NCBI GenBank assembly: GCA_964016885.1 | Contig: OZ024740.1 | Location: 206,952,469-207,016,468, forward strand | Reading direction: 5' to 3' | DNA: 64,000 bases | DNA from: Eledone cirrhosa | Lineage: Eukaryota; Mollusca; Cephalopoda; Octopoda; Eledonidae | Shown here: positions 55,200 to 64,000 of the stretch, one piece after another | Layout: each line of letters begins with the position of its first letter | How positions within the stretch are numbered: the first letter of the stretch is position 1 | Notes under the pieces: model-generated | What the model was told of the DNA's origin: nothing | The model's database searches: none | What the model saw: the letters and a program-made list of their open reading frames with translations, nothing else | Position numbers and translations under genes: made by a program

Positions 55200-56273
55200 C
55201 CTCATTTCAATGGGACCCTTGAACTTTATGGAGTCTAGCTAACTCTTTGACGTCAGGCTGGATTTTTGTAAGATGTAGCCGGAGATCTCCATGTGTAATT
55301 ACATTGTAGCAGTTGTGAGCCTTACTGTGCAGTCTGGAAACAGCACCAAACCTCCTCTTGACTAAGTATGAGCTTGGAAAAGGCACAGTAAATCTCTTAG
55401 CCTCTGCATGTAGGTGTGGAAATCAACGTTGAATTTCCTCTTGCATCCAAAAAAGGGGTTCACCTATTTTGGGAAATCTAATTTTGATCATGTCATCTGC
55501 TTAAAGTTCAATGAATTCTTCCTGAAATATAACATCCAAATCATCGATGTTAGCTATGAAGGGATCTGCTACCCACATTGGTATGTCCATCGGCAAAAGG
55601 TCGACAAACCGTCCTCTCATGTTGTCTTGTAGCGCACGGAGGTGAGCAGTATAAATTTGGAGTTGGTCATCGCTTACAATGATTGAACATTGGCGACACT
55701 AGGAAAATTATAGAATTTCCATCAAGAAAGATTCCTTTCAATGACATTCAATTTGGCGAGGAATGTTTTCACAGCATTTCTTGCTTTAAGCAAGATGATC
55801 TTCTTCCCCTGCAAAGCCAAAATGACGCTATTGCATTTATCGAAGATGTTGGTGAGGTAGGCGCAGTTTTGCCTCACATCGAGGGTTTTATTGTACAGTT
55901 CTGTGTTGCGTTCTCGCAGAAACTCAATGATAGAGTCGAACAGTTCAAAGAAGTGAGTAAGGCACTTGCCCTTTGAAAGCCACCTCACTTCATTATGAAG
56001 GAGCAACTTGACGAATTCTTCGTCATTATCTTGGCACAGTTGCCGGAAAATTCGTTCATTGAGGGAATGCCGTTTGATAAAATTGATGACATCAAGGGCC
56101 ACCTGCAAGGACTTGCTCAGCGGCTTGCTGAGTTTCTTCGCAGCCAAGTGTTGTCGATGAATGACACAATGAACAGCAAATACAGATAGATTTTCTCTCT
56201 TCAGAAGAGTGACGAAACCCTTATGTTGGCCAACCATTGCTCTTGTGTCATCCGTAGCACATGATACAATGTG
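55200..56273 (-). pseudogene. hAT transposase (ZBED5/SCAND3-like), decayed
   Basis: From 56273 down: CATDDTRAMVGQHKGFVTLL (catalytic D region), VHCVIHRQHLAAKKL, DVINFIKRHSLNERIFRQLC, LLLHNEVRWLSKGKCLTHFF (the conserved H-x-x-V-R-W-L-S motif with catalytic E nearby). A stop follows at 55722. Beyond it the remaining C-terminus is readable with several stops: MWVADPFIANIDDLDV, then a dimerisation-type end (YCAFSKLILSQEEVW, SYKNP). The N-terminal zinc finger and first catalytic part are replaced by the 42-bp array at 56270. Inactive. Confidence 0.85.
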
Positions 56274-56592
56274 TTGTATTTGGTCCTAGATGTATGTATT
56301 ACCTGCCTATGTGTTGTAGGTAGTCCTAGATGTATGTATTACCTGCTTATGTATTGCATGTGGTCCCAGCTGTATGTATTACTGCTTGTGTGTTGTATGT
56401 CGTCCTAGATGTTTGTATTACCTGATTATGTGTTGTATGTGGTCCTAGATGTTTGTATTACCTGCTTATGTGTTGTATGTGGTCCTAGATGCATGTATTA
56501 CCTGCTTATGTGTTGTATGTGGTCCTAGATGTGTGTATTATCTGATTATGTGTTGTATGTGGTTCTAGATGTGTGTGCTACCCGCTTCTGTG
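56270..56592. repeat. 42-bp minisatellite, about 7.5 copies
   Basis: Unit tgtgttgtatgtggtcctag then atgtatgtattacctgctta tg, head to tail. It begins exactly where the transposase frame is lost and may have grown from transposase coding sequence. Confidence 0.92.
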
Positions 56593-56699
56593 TTTTTTTT
56601 TCTTTTTTTATTTGTAATATTATTTATACAATAGGGAATGAAATAGATATACATAGTGTTAACTCATTACGGTTGAGTCAATAATTTCAGACATGAAAT
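56593..56699. other. T-rich spacer between array and gypsy end
   Basis: T-run at 56593-56612 and A/T-rich sequence. The true left limit of the gypsy element is unclear here. Confidence 0.5.
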
Positions 56700-57939
56700 A
56701 CATTGTTACCAGAAGCACCCTTCCGGTCAAGCACTCTTCTGGTCGAGCACTCCCCCGCTTCCGGCCACCGCACGCCACACCATACCCACACCTGATCTCA
56801 AGGATCAATTTCCCCTCGTCCTTCTGCATATGAAAGTCTACTGTCCAGGTTGGTGGTTTGCGACTTCTTTGTGATCTCCGCAGTGTTGGGGCGGCACTTT
56901 GAGTTTCCTCTTCCTCGGAGTCCGTTGACTCAGTGATTCTATGGACATCCAGGACATGACATGGTACTCCGTCCACGGACACATTGTTCTGGGAATTTAC
57001 GGCCGTCACCGTTCCCCTTCCCCATTGAGATGAGCAACGTGCATCTGGGGGCTTAACCCAGACTTCTTCGCCCACCTGCACGAATGCATTCTCTCTCCCC
57101 ACTGGCTGTTGTGGTGGCGTGCACGGGTGCCGCCACTCGTATCTGAATACTGCTCTGTGTGGCACCGATTCCTCAACCTGTCCCACCCGAGGGGACATGT
57201 TGTACCAGAACACTGCCTCCATTGGTGAGATATGGCCCCGCTCCGCCATTGCCTTGATCGTCCGGTGATGTCGCTCCACAATTCCATTCCCGCTCGGCCT
57301 GTGCACTGCTCTGAAGAAACGGTCCACCTTCCATCCATCGAGCATCTCCCTCAGCGCCTCCGAGCGGAACGTTGCGCTGTTGTCCATCAGCAGTTCCTCC
57401 ACAGGGCCCCGCTCCAAGAACACCTCTCTTAACGTCCACATGATTTCCTCGGCCGTTCCAGTCTTCATCTCCCTCCATATCGCCATCCGTCCTGGTCCAC
57501 AGTCGACCGTCGAGAGGTACGTTCCCTGTCGGTAGTGCGTTACATCCACCGCCAATCGCTTCCAGTCACAATCCACCGGGAGGCTTCCCGTTTCGTGTAC
57601 ACCCGGGGCGGGATCAATGGACTGACATTGGACGCAGCCTCTAACCACCCTTTGAACACTGTGTCTGTTAACGTCCGAGTCAATTCTCCTGGCTAGGAAC
57701 AGGGTCCTATCCACTCCCATGTGGTGCATGTCATGCAACCCTTTCAGATCCGACTCGGTCAGCCGACACACGGCAGCTATCTCATCTTCTACCTCCTCCG
57801 GCGCTTGCATCCAGGCTTTCTTCACCCTGGTTACGACGTCCGCCCTATTTTTCTCTGAGGGCACGAAAACTACGCTCAGCCTCAGGTCGATCTCGGTGGC
57901 TAACTCTCCTAAAGTTCCCAGGTGGCGCTTTATCAGCAT
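56659..57939 (-). CDS. gypsy integrase, mostly intact
   Basis: A 426-codon open frame. It starts in the RNase H connection (LSVVFVPSEKNRADVVTRV), followed by the zinc-binding region (HDMHHMGVDRTLF, CVQCQ; an H-H-C-C finger), then the core with the D-D-E residues in LAVDVTHYRQG, ELLMDNSATFRSE and GNGIVERHHRTIKAM. A C-terminal chromatin/DNA-binding tail (VWVKPPDARCSSQWGRGTV, HVLDVHRI) follows. The frame reads through the truncated LTR to a stop at 56659. Integrases join the retroelement DNA to the host genome. Open over its full length, but the rest of the polyprotein is broken. Confidence 0.9.
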   Translation of the reverse strand: MLIKRHLGTLGELATEIDLRLSVVFVPSEKNRADVVTRVKKAWMQAPEEVEDEIAAVCRLTESDLKGLHDMHHMGVDRTLFLARRIDSDVNRHSVQRVVRGCVQCQSIDPAPGVHETGSLPVDCDWKRLAVDVTHYRQGTYLSTVDCGPGRMAIWREMKTGTAEEIMWTLREVFLERGPVEELLMDNSATFRSEALREMLDGWKVDRFFRAVHRPSGNGIVERHHRTIKAMAERGHISPMEAVFWYNMSPRVGQVEESVPHRAVFRYEWRHPCTPPQQPVGRENAFVQVGEEVWVKPPDARCSSQWGRGTVTAVNSQNNVSVDGVPCHVLDVHRITESTDSEEEETQSAAPTLRRSQRSRKPPTWTVDFHMQKDEGKLILEIRCGYGVACGGRKRGSARPEECLTGRVLLVTMYFMSEIIDSTVMS

Positions 57940-57957
57940 CTCTGCCGCCCCTCTCGT

Positions 57958-58329
57958 TCACACTCTGTTCTCACTGGTGAGCACTGATCTCACCCATCCG
58001 AGTACAGTAGCCGAGTCGGTACGTATCTCGATGGTGCACAGTCCCCACCTCAGGGCGAGGTTCACCCCTCTCAACACTGCGTCCAACTCGGCCACATTGA
58101 TGTGGTTGCAGTCGTCCTTCTTCCTAAGCCAGGCTGCATCCTCGACCTCAACACCTCCTATCTCCAACGTGACACCCAGCGCTATGCTGCTTGCATCGCA
58201 CCATACGGTCCCGCTCTGCGATTTGGGAACATACCAGCGTCCCCGCACTGGGTCGTCGGCCTTCACCCTCTCCACGATCTCCTGCATCATGGCCACCGTC
58301 CTCTCTCCCACTCTGTCACTCCAAGTCAC
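57958..58329 (-). pseudogene. gypsy RNase H domain
   Basis: GTVWCDASSIALGVTLEIGG (first catalytic D), NHINVAELDAVLRGVNLALR (E) and EIRTDSATVLGWVRSVL (D) are the RNase H catalytic set. It is separated from integrase by a stop (TGA near 57957) and from RT by another near 58338. Confidence 0.88.
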
Positions 58330-58338
58330 CCCTTCTGC

Positions 58339-59004
58339 TCATCTCTTGACATAGCTGCATGCCGTCCGGAGCCACCCAGCAATTGGGTAGTGACCCACCA
58401 ACTTTCCACACACCGAGAAAAGCTTCCGCCTACTCATACTTGGGCCCAGTTCTGGAACTTCATTTCCCCTCTGGAATACCAAGACACCCGTCCTGTCCCG
58501 CCGTAGCCTAAGTCCCAGCGCGGTTCCTCTCACCAACGCTTCTGATGGCTTCACAGCCAGTCCATACCCCCGTAAATGGCTCGTGACCTCCGCCGCCGAC
58601 ACTACAGACTCGTCCACTAGGATGTCGTCAATATAGGAGTTAGTGGCCCTCTTCATCTTGTCGGCCTTTCCCAGAATGGTCTTGAGGACCGCCGCCATGA
58701 TCTTCGGTGCGGAGCTCAGCCCGAAACCGAGCCTGGTCAGGCAATATGTCCGGCCCTTATACCTAACCAGCTGATACTGCCAGAGCTTCTCATCTATGTG
58801 TAATTGCAAGTATGCCGACTTTAGATCTACGATTGCTGAACCCCCCGTCATGCGTCTCCACTCACGCAGGGTTTCCCCACAGACATCTGTGACCACGCCA
58901 CCCGTGTGGCATGACACGTGCTCGTTCACTCCCGAAAGTCCAGCACCGGCTTCACCTTGTTCTTCGTGGGTTGTGCCACCGCCATTAACGGCAACACTCC
59001 GCAC
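58339..59004 (-). pseudogene. gypsy reverse transcriptase
   Basis: SAIVDLKSAYLQLHIDEKLW (motif A, catalytic D), RLGFGLSSAPKIM (motif B) and NSYIDDILVDES (motif C, Y-I-D-D), then the connection to RNase H. The fingers region upstream is frameshifted, so the protein could not be made whole. Confidence 0.88.
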
Positions 59005-59062
59005 TTCACCTCCTATTTCCAGGGAAGCAGTATGCCCTCCTCAATCCATCTCTCTACCTCTC

Positions 59063-59593
59063 TCACTCGAACTCGCTCCTAATGTCTCCTTTCAATGTGT
59101 GTTGATAGCAGCCCACTTTGGTCTTCAGTGTTGGTGGTTCTCCCTTCCAGTACCACTGAACAACCCATCGCTGCCCATCGAACACAGCCTTGAAGTCTTT
59201 GTCCTGTACAGTGTAAGCGGGGTATTTCTCCTTGTGGGCCTTCTGGTTCTCCTGTCGTGCACTCACAGCGCATACCGATGCAGCGGCGCCAAACGACACA
59301 CCAACGTTGTTCACTGTGACGCCTCCTAGACGGCCAATTGCGTCCATGCCCATAACCATGCCGATCCCATCCACCACGTTGTCGACTACGATGGCAGAAA
59401 GCCTTATTTTCCTTCCCCGTACCGCCATCTCCACCTCGCTGCGACCTCGGCATTCAATTTTTGTGCCGTCGACTGCCCTTATGTTGCTCTTCCCTCTCCA
59501 CCTCTGCGCCACCCCCGCGGTCACCAGTGTCGTCGTACAGCCCATGTCCACGAGGGCTCGCTGTGGCTTTCCCCTCACGAAGACTTCCACCAC
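59063..59593 (-). pseudogene. gypsy aspartic protease region
   Basis: QRALVDMGCTTTLVTAGVAQ holds the active-site triad as D-M-G where the family normally has D-T/S-G, so catalysis is doubtful. IIVDNVVDGIGMVMGMDAIG is the second conserved block. The frame is shifted relative to gag and to RT. Confidence 0.85.
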
Positions 59594-59639
59594 GGGCAGC
59601 GCCTCTACTCGTAAGGGGCAACTACCGGCGCAGTAGTTC

Positions 59640-60365
59640 CCCTTGGATCGTTTCCCTGGTCGCAGTTAGTAGCGATGTGGTCTGGTCGCTTACACCGGTA
59701 GCATATTATTTCCGGTCTTGACTCTCTACAGTCTCTCGCCATGTGCGGGCCCTGGCACCTAAAACAGCGACCTCTAAACGTTCACGGGCGACCGCGTGCC
59801 GTGGTTGCCTCCCTTTCACCATTTCGCTGCCAGCTGTATTGAGCCTCTGTAGTTGCTATTGCCACGACACTCTTCTTGGCATCTTCTGCTATGATCCAGG
59901 CTTGTTCTACCAGTGAACACATCTCAATTTCTTTGTAACCCGGGACTTGCTGCAGTTTCACCGCTATGTCATCTGGAAATCCATTTATGAACGCCAACCG
60001 CACCGTGCATTCGCATTCCACCTGATACCCAGCCAACATGGCCAATCGCCGTATTTCCGCTGCGAAAATTTCAACGCGTTCACCGTTCCATCTAATCCTT
60101 GCCAGCTTAGCAAATGCAGCTAACGGTCCCTCTGCGAACGCTTTCATCATGCGCCTCTCAATCTTTTGCGCATCCCTTTGGCTGTGTTCATCTAACTCAA
60201 GGAAGAGTACCAACGCATCCCCCTCGAGGTACAGTGCCATGAGGCCAGCCACATCTATCTTCTGTAAGCTTGCGACCAGCCAGACTTTTCGCAGCCAAGC
60301 GACAACATCGCCTTCACCGGTAAATGCCCTAATCGCTTCGCTCGTTCGTAGTCTCGTGCCATATC
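59640..60365 (-). pseudogene. gypsy gag with two zinc knuckles
   Basis: Open from about 60365 (no ATG in frame until 60252) through the capsid-like segment GLMALYLEGDALVLFLELDE and FAKLARIRWNGERVEIFAAE. An in-frame TGA follows at about 59782-59784, and the same frame continues into RGRCFRCQGPHMARDC, a CCHC knuckle one residue short, and CYRCKRPDHIATNC, a canonical C-x2-C-x4-H-x4-C knuckle. Confidence 0.85.
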
Positions 60366-60765
60366 CTAATTTGTCTTGCAGTACGTAATAAAAAAAAATA
60401 ACAGACTCCTCTCTGTTTTTCCAGTAGCTTTGTTTTCGAGAAAGTTTTTTTGTTTTTTTTTCAATCAGATCTCAGTTTCCAGTGCCGAAATAGCTTGTGG
60501 TTAGAAAAAGCTATCTCACTTACCGCTTTTCATAGATGCCGCTAAATCCCAAGGCTGGTTTCTCCTCTTACACGTGCATCCAACTCATTAACACCCGGGA
60601 GCTGCCAAGCTCGCGTCCACACTGTTCCTGGTCACCACTAGAGAGAGACCGATCTGCTGGCCCTTCCGGTCGAACACCCTTCCGGCCAAGCACCCTTCCG
60701 GTCAAACACTCTTCTGGTCGAGCACTCCCCAGCTTCCGGCCACCGCACACCGCACCCTACCCACA

Positions 60766-61080
60766 CTTGACCCAGTTGACTGCGAGTTTTTCCATTGTTA
60801 AGACCTCAATTGCCAGTTAATGTCTAGACACGCCTACACACCTGCTCACAGCTGCGGTCAGACCATAGTTATGCTGTCTGCATGCTCATTCAAATGCATT
60901 CACACTGGCTGTCTCAAAGACATACAGATAAGGCTTATAAAACTTACCAAAGTAAAGAGCCTTCCAGTGCCCCCCAAAGCTCCAAACGCCCCCTCCCCCC
61001 CCTAATGCCCCCTTGCTCCCAAGCGCCCCCTGGAGTCCCCCCCCCCCCCCGGGTGCATATGCCCCCATTGAGAACCTCTG
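60766..61080. other. Right end of the hAT element
   Basis: Non-coding subterminal DNA with C-rich runs at about 60990-61050, ending in the terminal repeat at 61067-61080. Confidence 0.75.
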
Positions 61081-61354
61081 GTCTAGAACAATATAGTCTC
61101 ACTCTTGTCAACAATAATAACAACAACAACAACAACAAAAACAGGATTGTCTTTGACTTCTGTAAATAGTATCTAATAAAGACTAAAGTCTGGTTTAAAT
61201 AATCTAAAGAAATCTATGAAAATTCTTGTGTTGGAGTTGTAAGATTTACAAGAAAAATGATGAAAATGCTTTCATTCTTCTAATTCATAAATAAATGAAT
61301 TATTTACCATTATTATAACAAAAAATGTGCTATCAACATTTATTTACTTTTTAG
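61081..61354 (+). other. TMEM254 intron 2, 3' end
   Basis: Starts with the hAT target duplication, then an (AAC)n run at 61108-61138. Pyrimidine tract and acceptor TTTATTTACTTTTTAG end at 61354. Confidence 0.75.
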
Positions 61355-61414
61355 GATAATATTTACCACGGCCACTCACACCGTTGAAGCTTTGTATTCT
61401 CTGGTCTTGTCAAG
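61355..61414 (+). CDS. TMEM254: TMEM254-like protein, exon 3
   Basis: 60-nt exon between acceptor TACTTTTTAG and donor AG|GTAAGA (GT at 61415-61416). Its first G completes the CTG begun by exon 2, giving the joined ...RQDILFFL then IIFTTATHTVEALYSLVLS. The H-T/V-x-E-A/S-L-Y-(S/A)-(L/I)-V-L motif is the second TMEM254 signature (human HVGESLYAIVLC). It leaves AG for the next exon, which lies outside the window. The three exons give 85 codons, so about 35-40 residues remain, including a third membrane segment. Phases fit at all junctions. Confidence 0.9.
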
Positions 61415-61494
61415 GTAAGATTACTGTTTGATTTATTTATTACATACTATATCAGTTTTGTTTAGATCCCTTGTCCATAAACCTTAAGTTCAAT
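61415..61494 (+). other. TMEM254 intron 3, 5' end
   Basis: Donor and short unique sequence. The fourth exon was not found before 64000. Confidence 0.6.
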
Positions 61495-61652
61495 CTATAG
61501 ACAGGGCATCACTGTGGTACTATGGTACATATTTTAGTCTTTACAGTGACTCCTAAGTTCAATTTACAGAGAAGGCATCACTGTGGTACTATGGTACTAA
61601 TTTCAATCTTTACAGTGACCCCTAAGCTGTGGCACTATGGTACTTATTTTGA
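61495..61652. repeat. About 70-bp tandem repeat, 2.3 copies
   Basis: ggcatcactgtggtactatg recurs at about 61505 and 61574, and ctgtggcactatggtactta at 61627. It begins about 80 bp after the exon 3 donor. Confidence 0.8.
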
Positions 61653-61925
61653 TGTAGCATGAACAAGCTAAGAGGAATTGGATATAGTTTACAAGATAAA
61701 AAGACTGCTTTGATATGGACTTGTGATGTATATGGAAGATAACAGCTGTATAAAAAGTGCAGAGAAATTTCAGTGGATGGGACTTGTGGAAGAGGCAAAC
61801 CCAGGAAGATCTGGGATGAGGTACTGAAGACCAACATTAAGAAGCTGAACCTCACAATGGAGATGACAGAAGACCAGAAGGATTGGCAACATAGAGCATT
61901 ACCAGCATAGAGACCTAGCCTGTCG
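61653..61925 (+). pseudogene. Diverged LINE C-terminal fragment
   Basis: KKCREISVDGTCGRGKPRKI then WDEVLKTNIKKLNLTMEMT and DQKDWQHRAL follow the same C-terminal pattern as the RTE-type LINEs (G-R-P-R-K-x-W-x-E-x-(V/L)...D-x-x-x-W). It is older and from another subfamily. Confidence 0.75.
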
Positions 61926-62408
61926 TTATCCAGGATCATCTGTCACCCTTCTCCCATTCTAAGGATGAAATCCAGACACCTTGCTCATAACCTCATCAGG
62001 CTTTATTGCTGTTATTACAGTATCTCCTTTACTATTGGAAGTCACCCCTCCCCTCATACTCATTATCCTGTCAATTTCCACCATCCTGCCACATTTGTCT
62101 TATACCTATGACATCATACTTACCATCCTTTTTACCCCTCACCCCTACCATACACTCATTCTATTCCCCATAGGGTAGAAAAGTTTAGTCAATGCTAGAG
62201 CTATATAAAATAAACACAGTACACTATGTAAGGAGGTTGATGATAGGAAGGGAATCCTTCTGTAGAAAAACATGCCAAAAAAGGTTGAGAGGACTCTTCA
62301 ATTCTGTTAAGGGCGCAACAACCTCTCTACTGTTGGTGATCTACATTCTGTAAAGTGGTTGTTGATATGAAGGTCATCCAGCTATAAAAATAACTTGCCA
62401 AACAAAGG
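61926..62408. other. Intronic DNA with faint LINE 3' UTR similarity
   Basis: ttgatgataggaagggaatc at about 62231 and gaaggtcatccagctataaa at about 62371 resemble the LINE tail block, possibly two very decayed tails. Otherwise nothing. Confidence 0.45.
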
Positions 62409-62637
62409 TTAACCCTTTAGCATTTACACTACTCTATATTTACTATTGTATTTTCACAATAAAGGTTTTATCTCACCTAATTATCTCACATAATATCGAA
62501 TCTATGAGATTTTGATATTATTTATTTTGAGTACAATACCTTAACATTAGTATAAGTAGCCAGTTATGGTCAGTTTGAGCAGAAAGAGGTGAGAGATTTC
62601 TTGCTGGATATGGCTGGTTTAAATACTAAAGTGTTAA
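62409..62637. mobile_element. piggyBac-like MITE, complete
   Basis: TTAA at both ends (62409-62412, 62634-62637) with inverted ends ccctttagcattta and taaatactaaagtg. The body is closely similar to 30755-30981. Confidence 0.8.
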
Positions 62638-63072
62638 AGAGGGCTCTTCAGTTGTGTCAAAGATATGACAACCTCTCTACTGTATATAGAAGTAACAAAC
62701 AGGAAAATACCTGAGTTTTATATATCGATCATAATGGTCTTCTTTCTACTTATATACAATAGAAAATAATTGTTACATTTTCACAAAGGAATGTATCTGC
62801 CATAAAATTTGCAAATGATTTCAAGGATATGAAGTCATTTCCTTTCATGAAATAAATATCTCACATGAATAGTTTCTTTTTGTTTGCTACATTGAAACCA
62901 ACTCCGGGTATATCTAGGTTGTACTTAGATATCACACAATAAACATTCACAAAACTACACACTCACATGCACGCATGCACACACGCTCACACGCATGCAT
63001 GCATGCACACACACACACATATGTAAAAGGTAAACAGAAATAACAACACAATCGGTACAGTATATGAAAGGT
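62638..63072. other. Intronic DNA with (CA)n
   Basis: (CA)n with gcatgc interruptions at about 62955-63022, then gtaaaaggtaaacagaaata, which matches the SINE insertion site at 52770. Confidence 0.6.
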
Positions 63073-64000
63073 ATCATCATCATCATCATCATCATCAACG
63101 TTTAACGTCCGTGTTCCATGCTTGCATGGGTTTGGACGGGGGTAGTCCCACTTGAGGCAAGAGTGATTGTCTTGCTCGCATAGGACTGTCTGGCAGGTTT
63201 TCTACAGTTGGATGCCCTTCCTAACACCAACCACATTTACAGTGTGGGTCTGGGAGGTTTTTACCGTGTTGCCTACACGGCCACATTACAGCGTGGACTG
63301 TGTGTTTTTTTGTCGTGACACCTACACGATCTCATTTGTTTCGGCCTCGATGGCGCGGCACCAACATAACTTTACATAGAACGGGGTGGTGTGGATCGGG
63401 TGGGGGTGGTGGTGGTGGGACGGGGTGTATTTTGTTAGAGATGCCTACTGGCTGGAGTAGGTTTTACTATATATTTAGGTAAGGCGGGTCTTCTCTGTTA
63501 CTGAGTACCGCCAAAGGTCTCGGTCCAGTGACATTGTCTTGGAGAGGTGTAAGTGTGTGATGTCGGAGTTTATCAGCTCGTCCCAGGTTTTTCTAGGTCT
63601 GCCTATTCCGTGACTACCGTCTATCTTTATTGCCCTGCACTTTGTTATACAGCTATCGACTTTCATGCGCATCACGTGTCCATACCAACGTAGCCTTCTC
63701 TCGAGTAAACAACATCTGATCCCTCTTATCTCTAATTTTTTCCTTAGTTCGTTTATGCTTTGCCGTTCACGTATATTACTGTTACACATCCAGTGGAGCA
63801 TGCAAGCTTCGTTCCTCTCTAGTCTGCGTATATCCTCTGCACACAATGCCCAGGTCTCACTGCCATGCAGCATTGCTGTTCGTATGCAGGCATCGTACAA
63901 CCTGCCTTTCATTTTTAGTGAGAACCCTTTAGCAGCTAATAGTGGTATAAGCTCTCTGAACTTTTTCCAACCAGTTCTGACTCTAGCTACAGTACTTTCA
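63073..64000 (-). mobile_element. RTE-type LINE running off the window
   Basis: Terminal (GAT)n at 63073-63098, 3' UTR, then an open C-terminal frame 63475-63912 (RLYDACIRTAMLHGSETWAL, ERRLRWYGHVMRMKVDSCIT, IGRPRKTWDELI) that continues upstream as FRELIPLLAAKG beyond 63912. Undamaged in the visible part. 5' end not seen. Confidence 0.88.

Larger units (their letters stand above)
56700..60765 (-). mobile_element. Ty3/gypsy LTR retrotransposon inserted in the hAT element
   Basis: Minus-strand element with gag, protease, RT, RNase H and integrase in Ty3/gypsy order. A direct repeat of about 80 bp at 56712-56790 and 60690-60765 (gcacccttccggtcaa, gagcactcccc, ttccggccaccgcac) is the start of the LTRs. 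Both begin TGTGGGTA on the minus strand. The 5' LTR probably extends to near 60495, whereas the 3' LTR is cut at about 56712. Same family as 13885-17380, but much better preserved. Confidence 0.88.
54561..61080 (-). mobile_element. hAT DNA transposon, interrupted by a gypsy element
   Basis: The ends CACAGGTTCTCAAT (left) and CAGAGGTTCTCAAT (right, reverse complement) form hAT terminal inverted repeats, flanked by the perfect 8-bp target duplication gtctagaa. C/G-rich runs just inside both ends are typical of this hAT group. Without the gypsy insertion (about 56700-60765) the element is about 2.45 kb and carries a decayed transposase on the minus strand. Confidence 0.9.

Overview
The window is from a eukaryotic, intron-rich, transposon-packed genome. 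The best match is a coleoid cephalopod, probably an octopus. The evidence is more than fifteen copies of the tRNA-derived SINE that is abundant in octopus genomes, many RTE-type LINEs ending in (GATGAT)n, and Helitron, Penelope, hAT and Ty3/gypsy elements lying inside very long introns. I see no bacterial or operon-like organisation. Most long reading frames belong to mobile elements or are translated simple repeats.

Two host genes can be assembled from splice-compatible exons. (1) A minus-strand gene from 12012 down to 237 encodes a 579-residue RING-finger/NHL protein in three exons: a RING exon at 11437-12012, an exon at 3867-4422 with a Pro-rich heptapeptide array and the first NHL blades, and a last exon at 237-844 with the remaining blades. 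The exon lengths sum to exactly 580 codons, and a poly(A) signal follows at 208-213. (2) A plus-strand gene whose exons at 18303-18398, 31031-31131 and 61355-61414 join in frame into a protein resembling transmembrane protein 254 (TMEM254). Its two introns are 12.6 kb and 30.2 kb, and its 3' exon lies beyond the window. Almost everything from 18.4 to 61.3 kb is therefore TMEM254 intron.

Layout. 0.2-12 kb: RING-NHL gene, with introns holding SINEs, LINE fragments, a piggyBac-like MITE remnant, a 657-bp near-perfect palindrome (8257-8913) and other hairpins. 12.5-17.4 kb: LINE remnants and a decayed Ty3/gypsy element. 18.3-31 kb: TMEM254 intron 1, with a Helitron cluster (19.4-25.8 kb), a hAT MITE and two large tandem arrays (28.0-30.7 kb). 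31-61.3 kb: TMEM254 intron 2, with a nearly full-length RTE-type LINE (32.6-35.8 kb), a Penelope GIY-YIG gene followed by a hammerhead-ribozyme-like motif (37.3-38.6 kb), many LINE fragments in both orientations (39.7-52.8 kb), a second SINE family that borrows the LINE tail, and a 6.5-kb hAT element (54561-61080, perfect 8-bp target duplication) into which a Ty3/gypsy element has inserted. 61.4-64 kb: TMEM254 intron 3, with a MITE and a LINE running off the end.

The mobile elements form a layered system: LINEs with their parasitic SINEs, autonomous with non-autonomous Helitrons, and elements nested inside elements. Many homologous copies lie in opposite orientation within the same predicted pre-mRNA, so the TMEM254 transcript should be rich in intramolecular double-stranded RNA.
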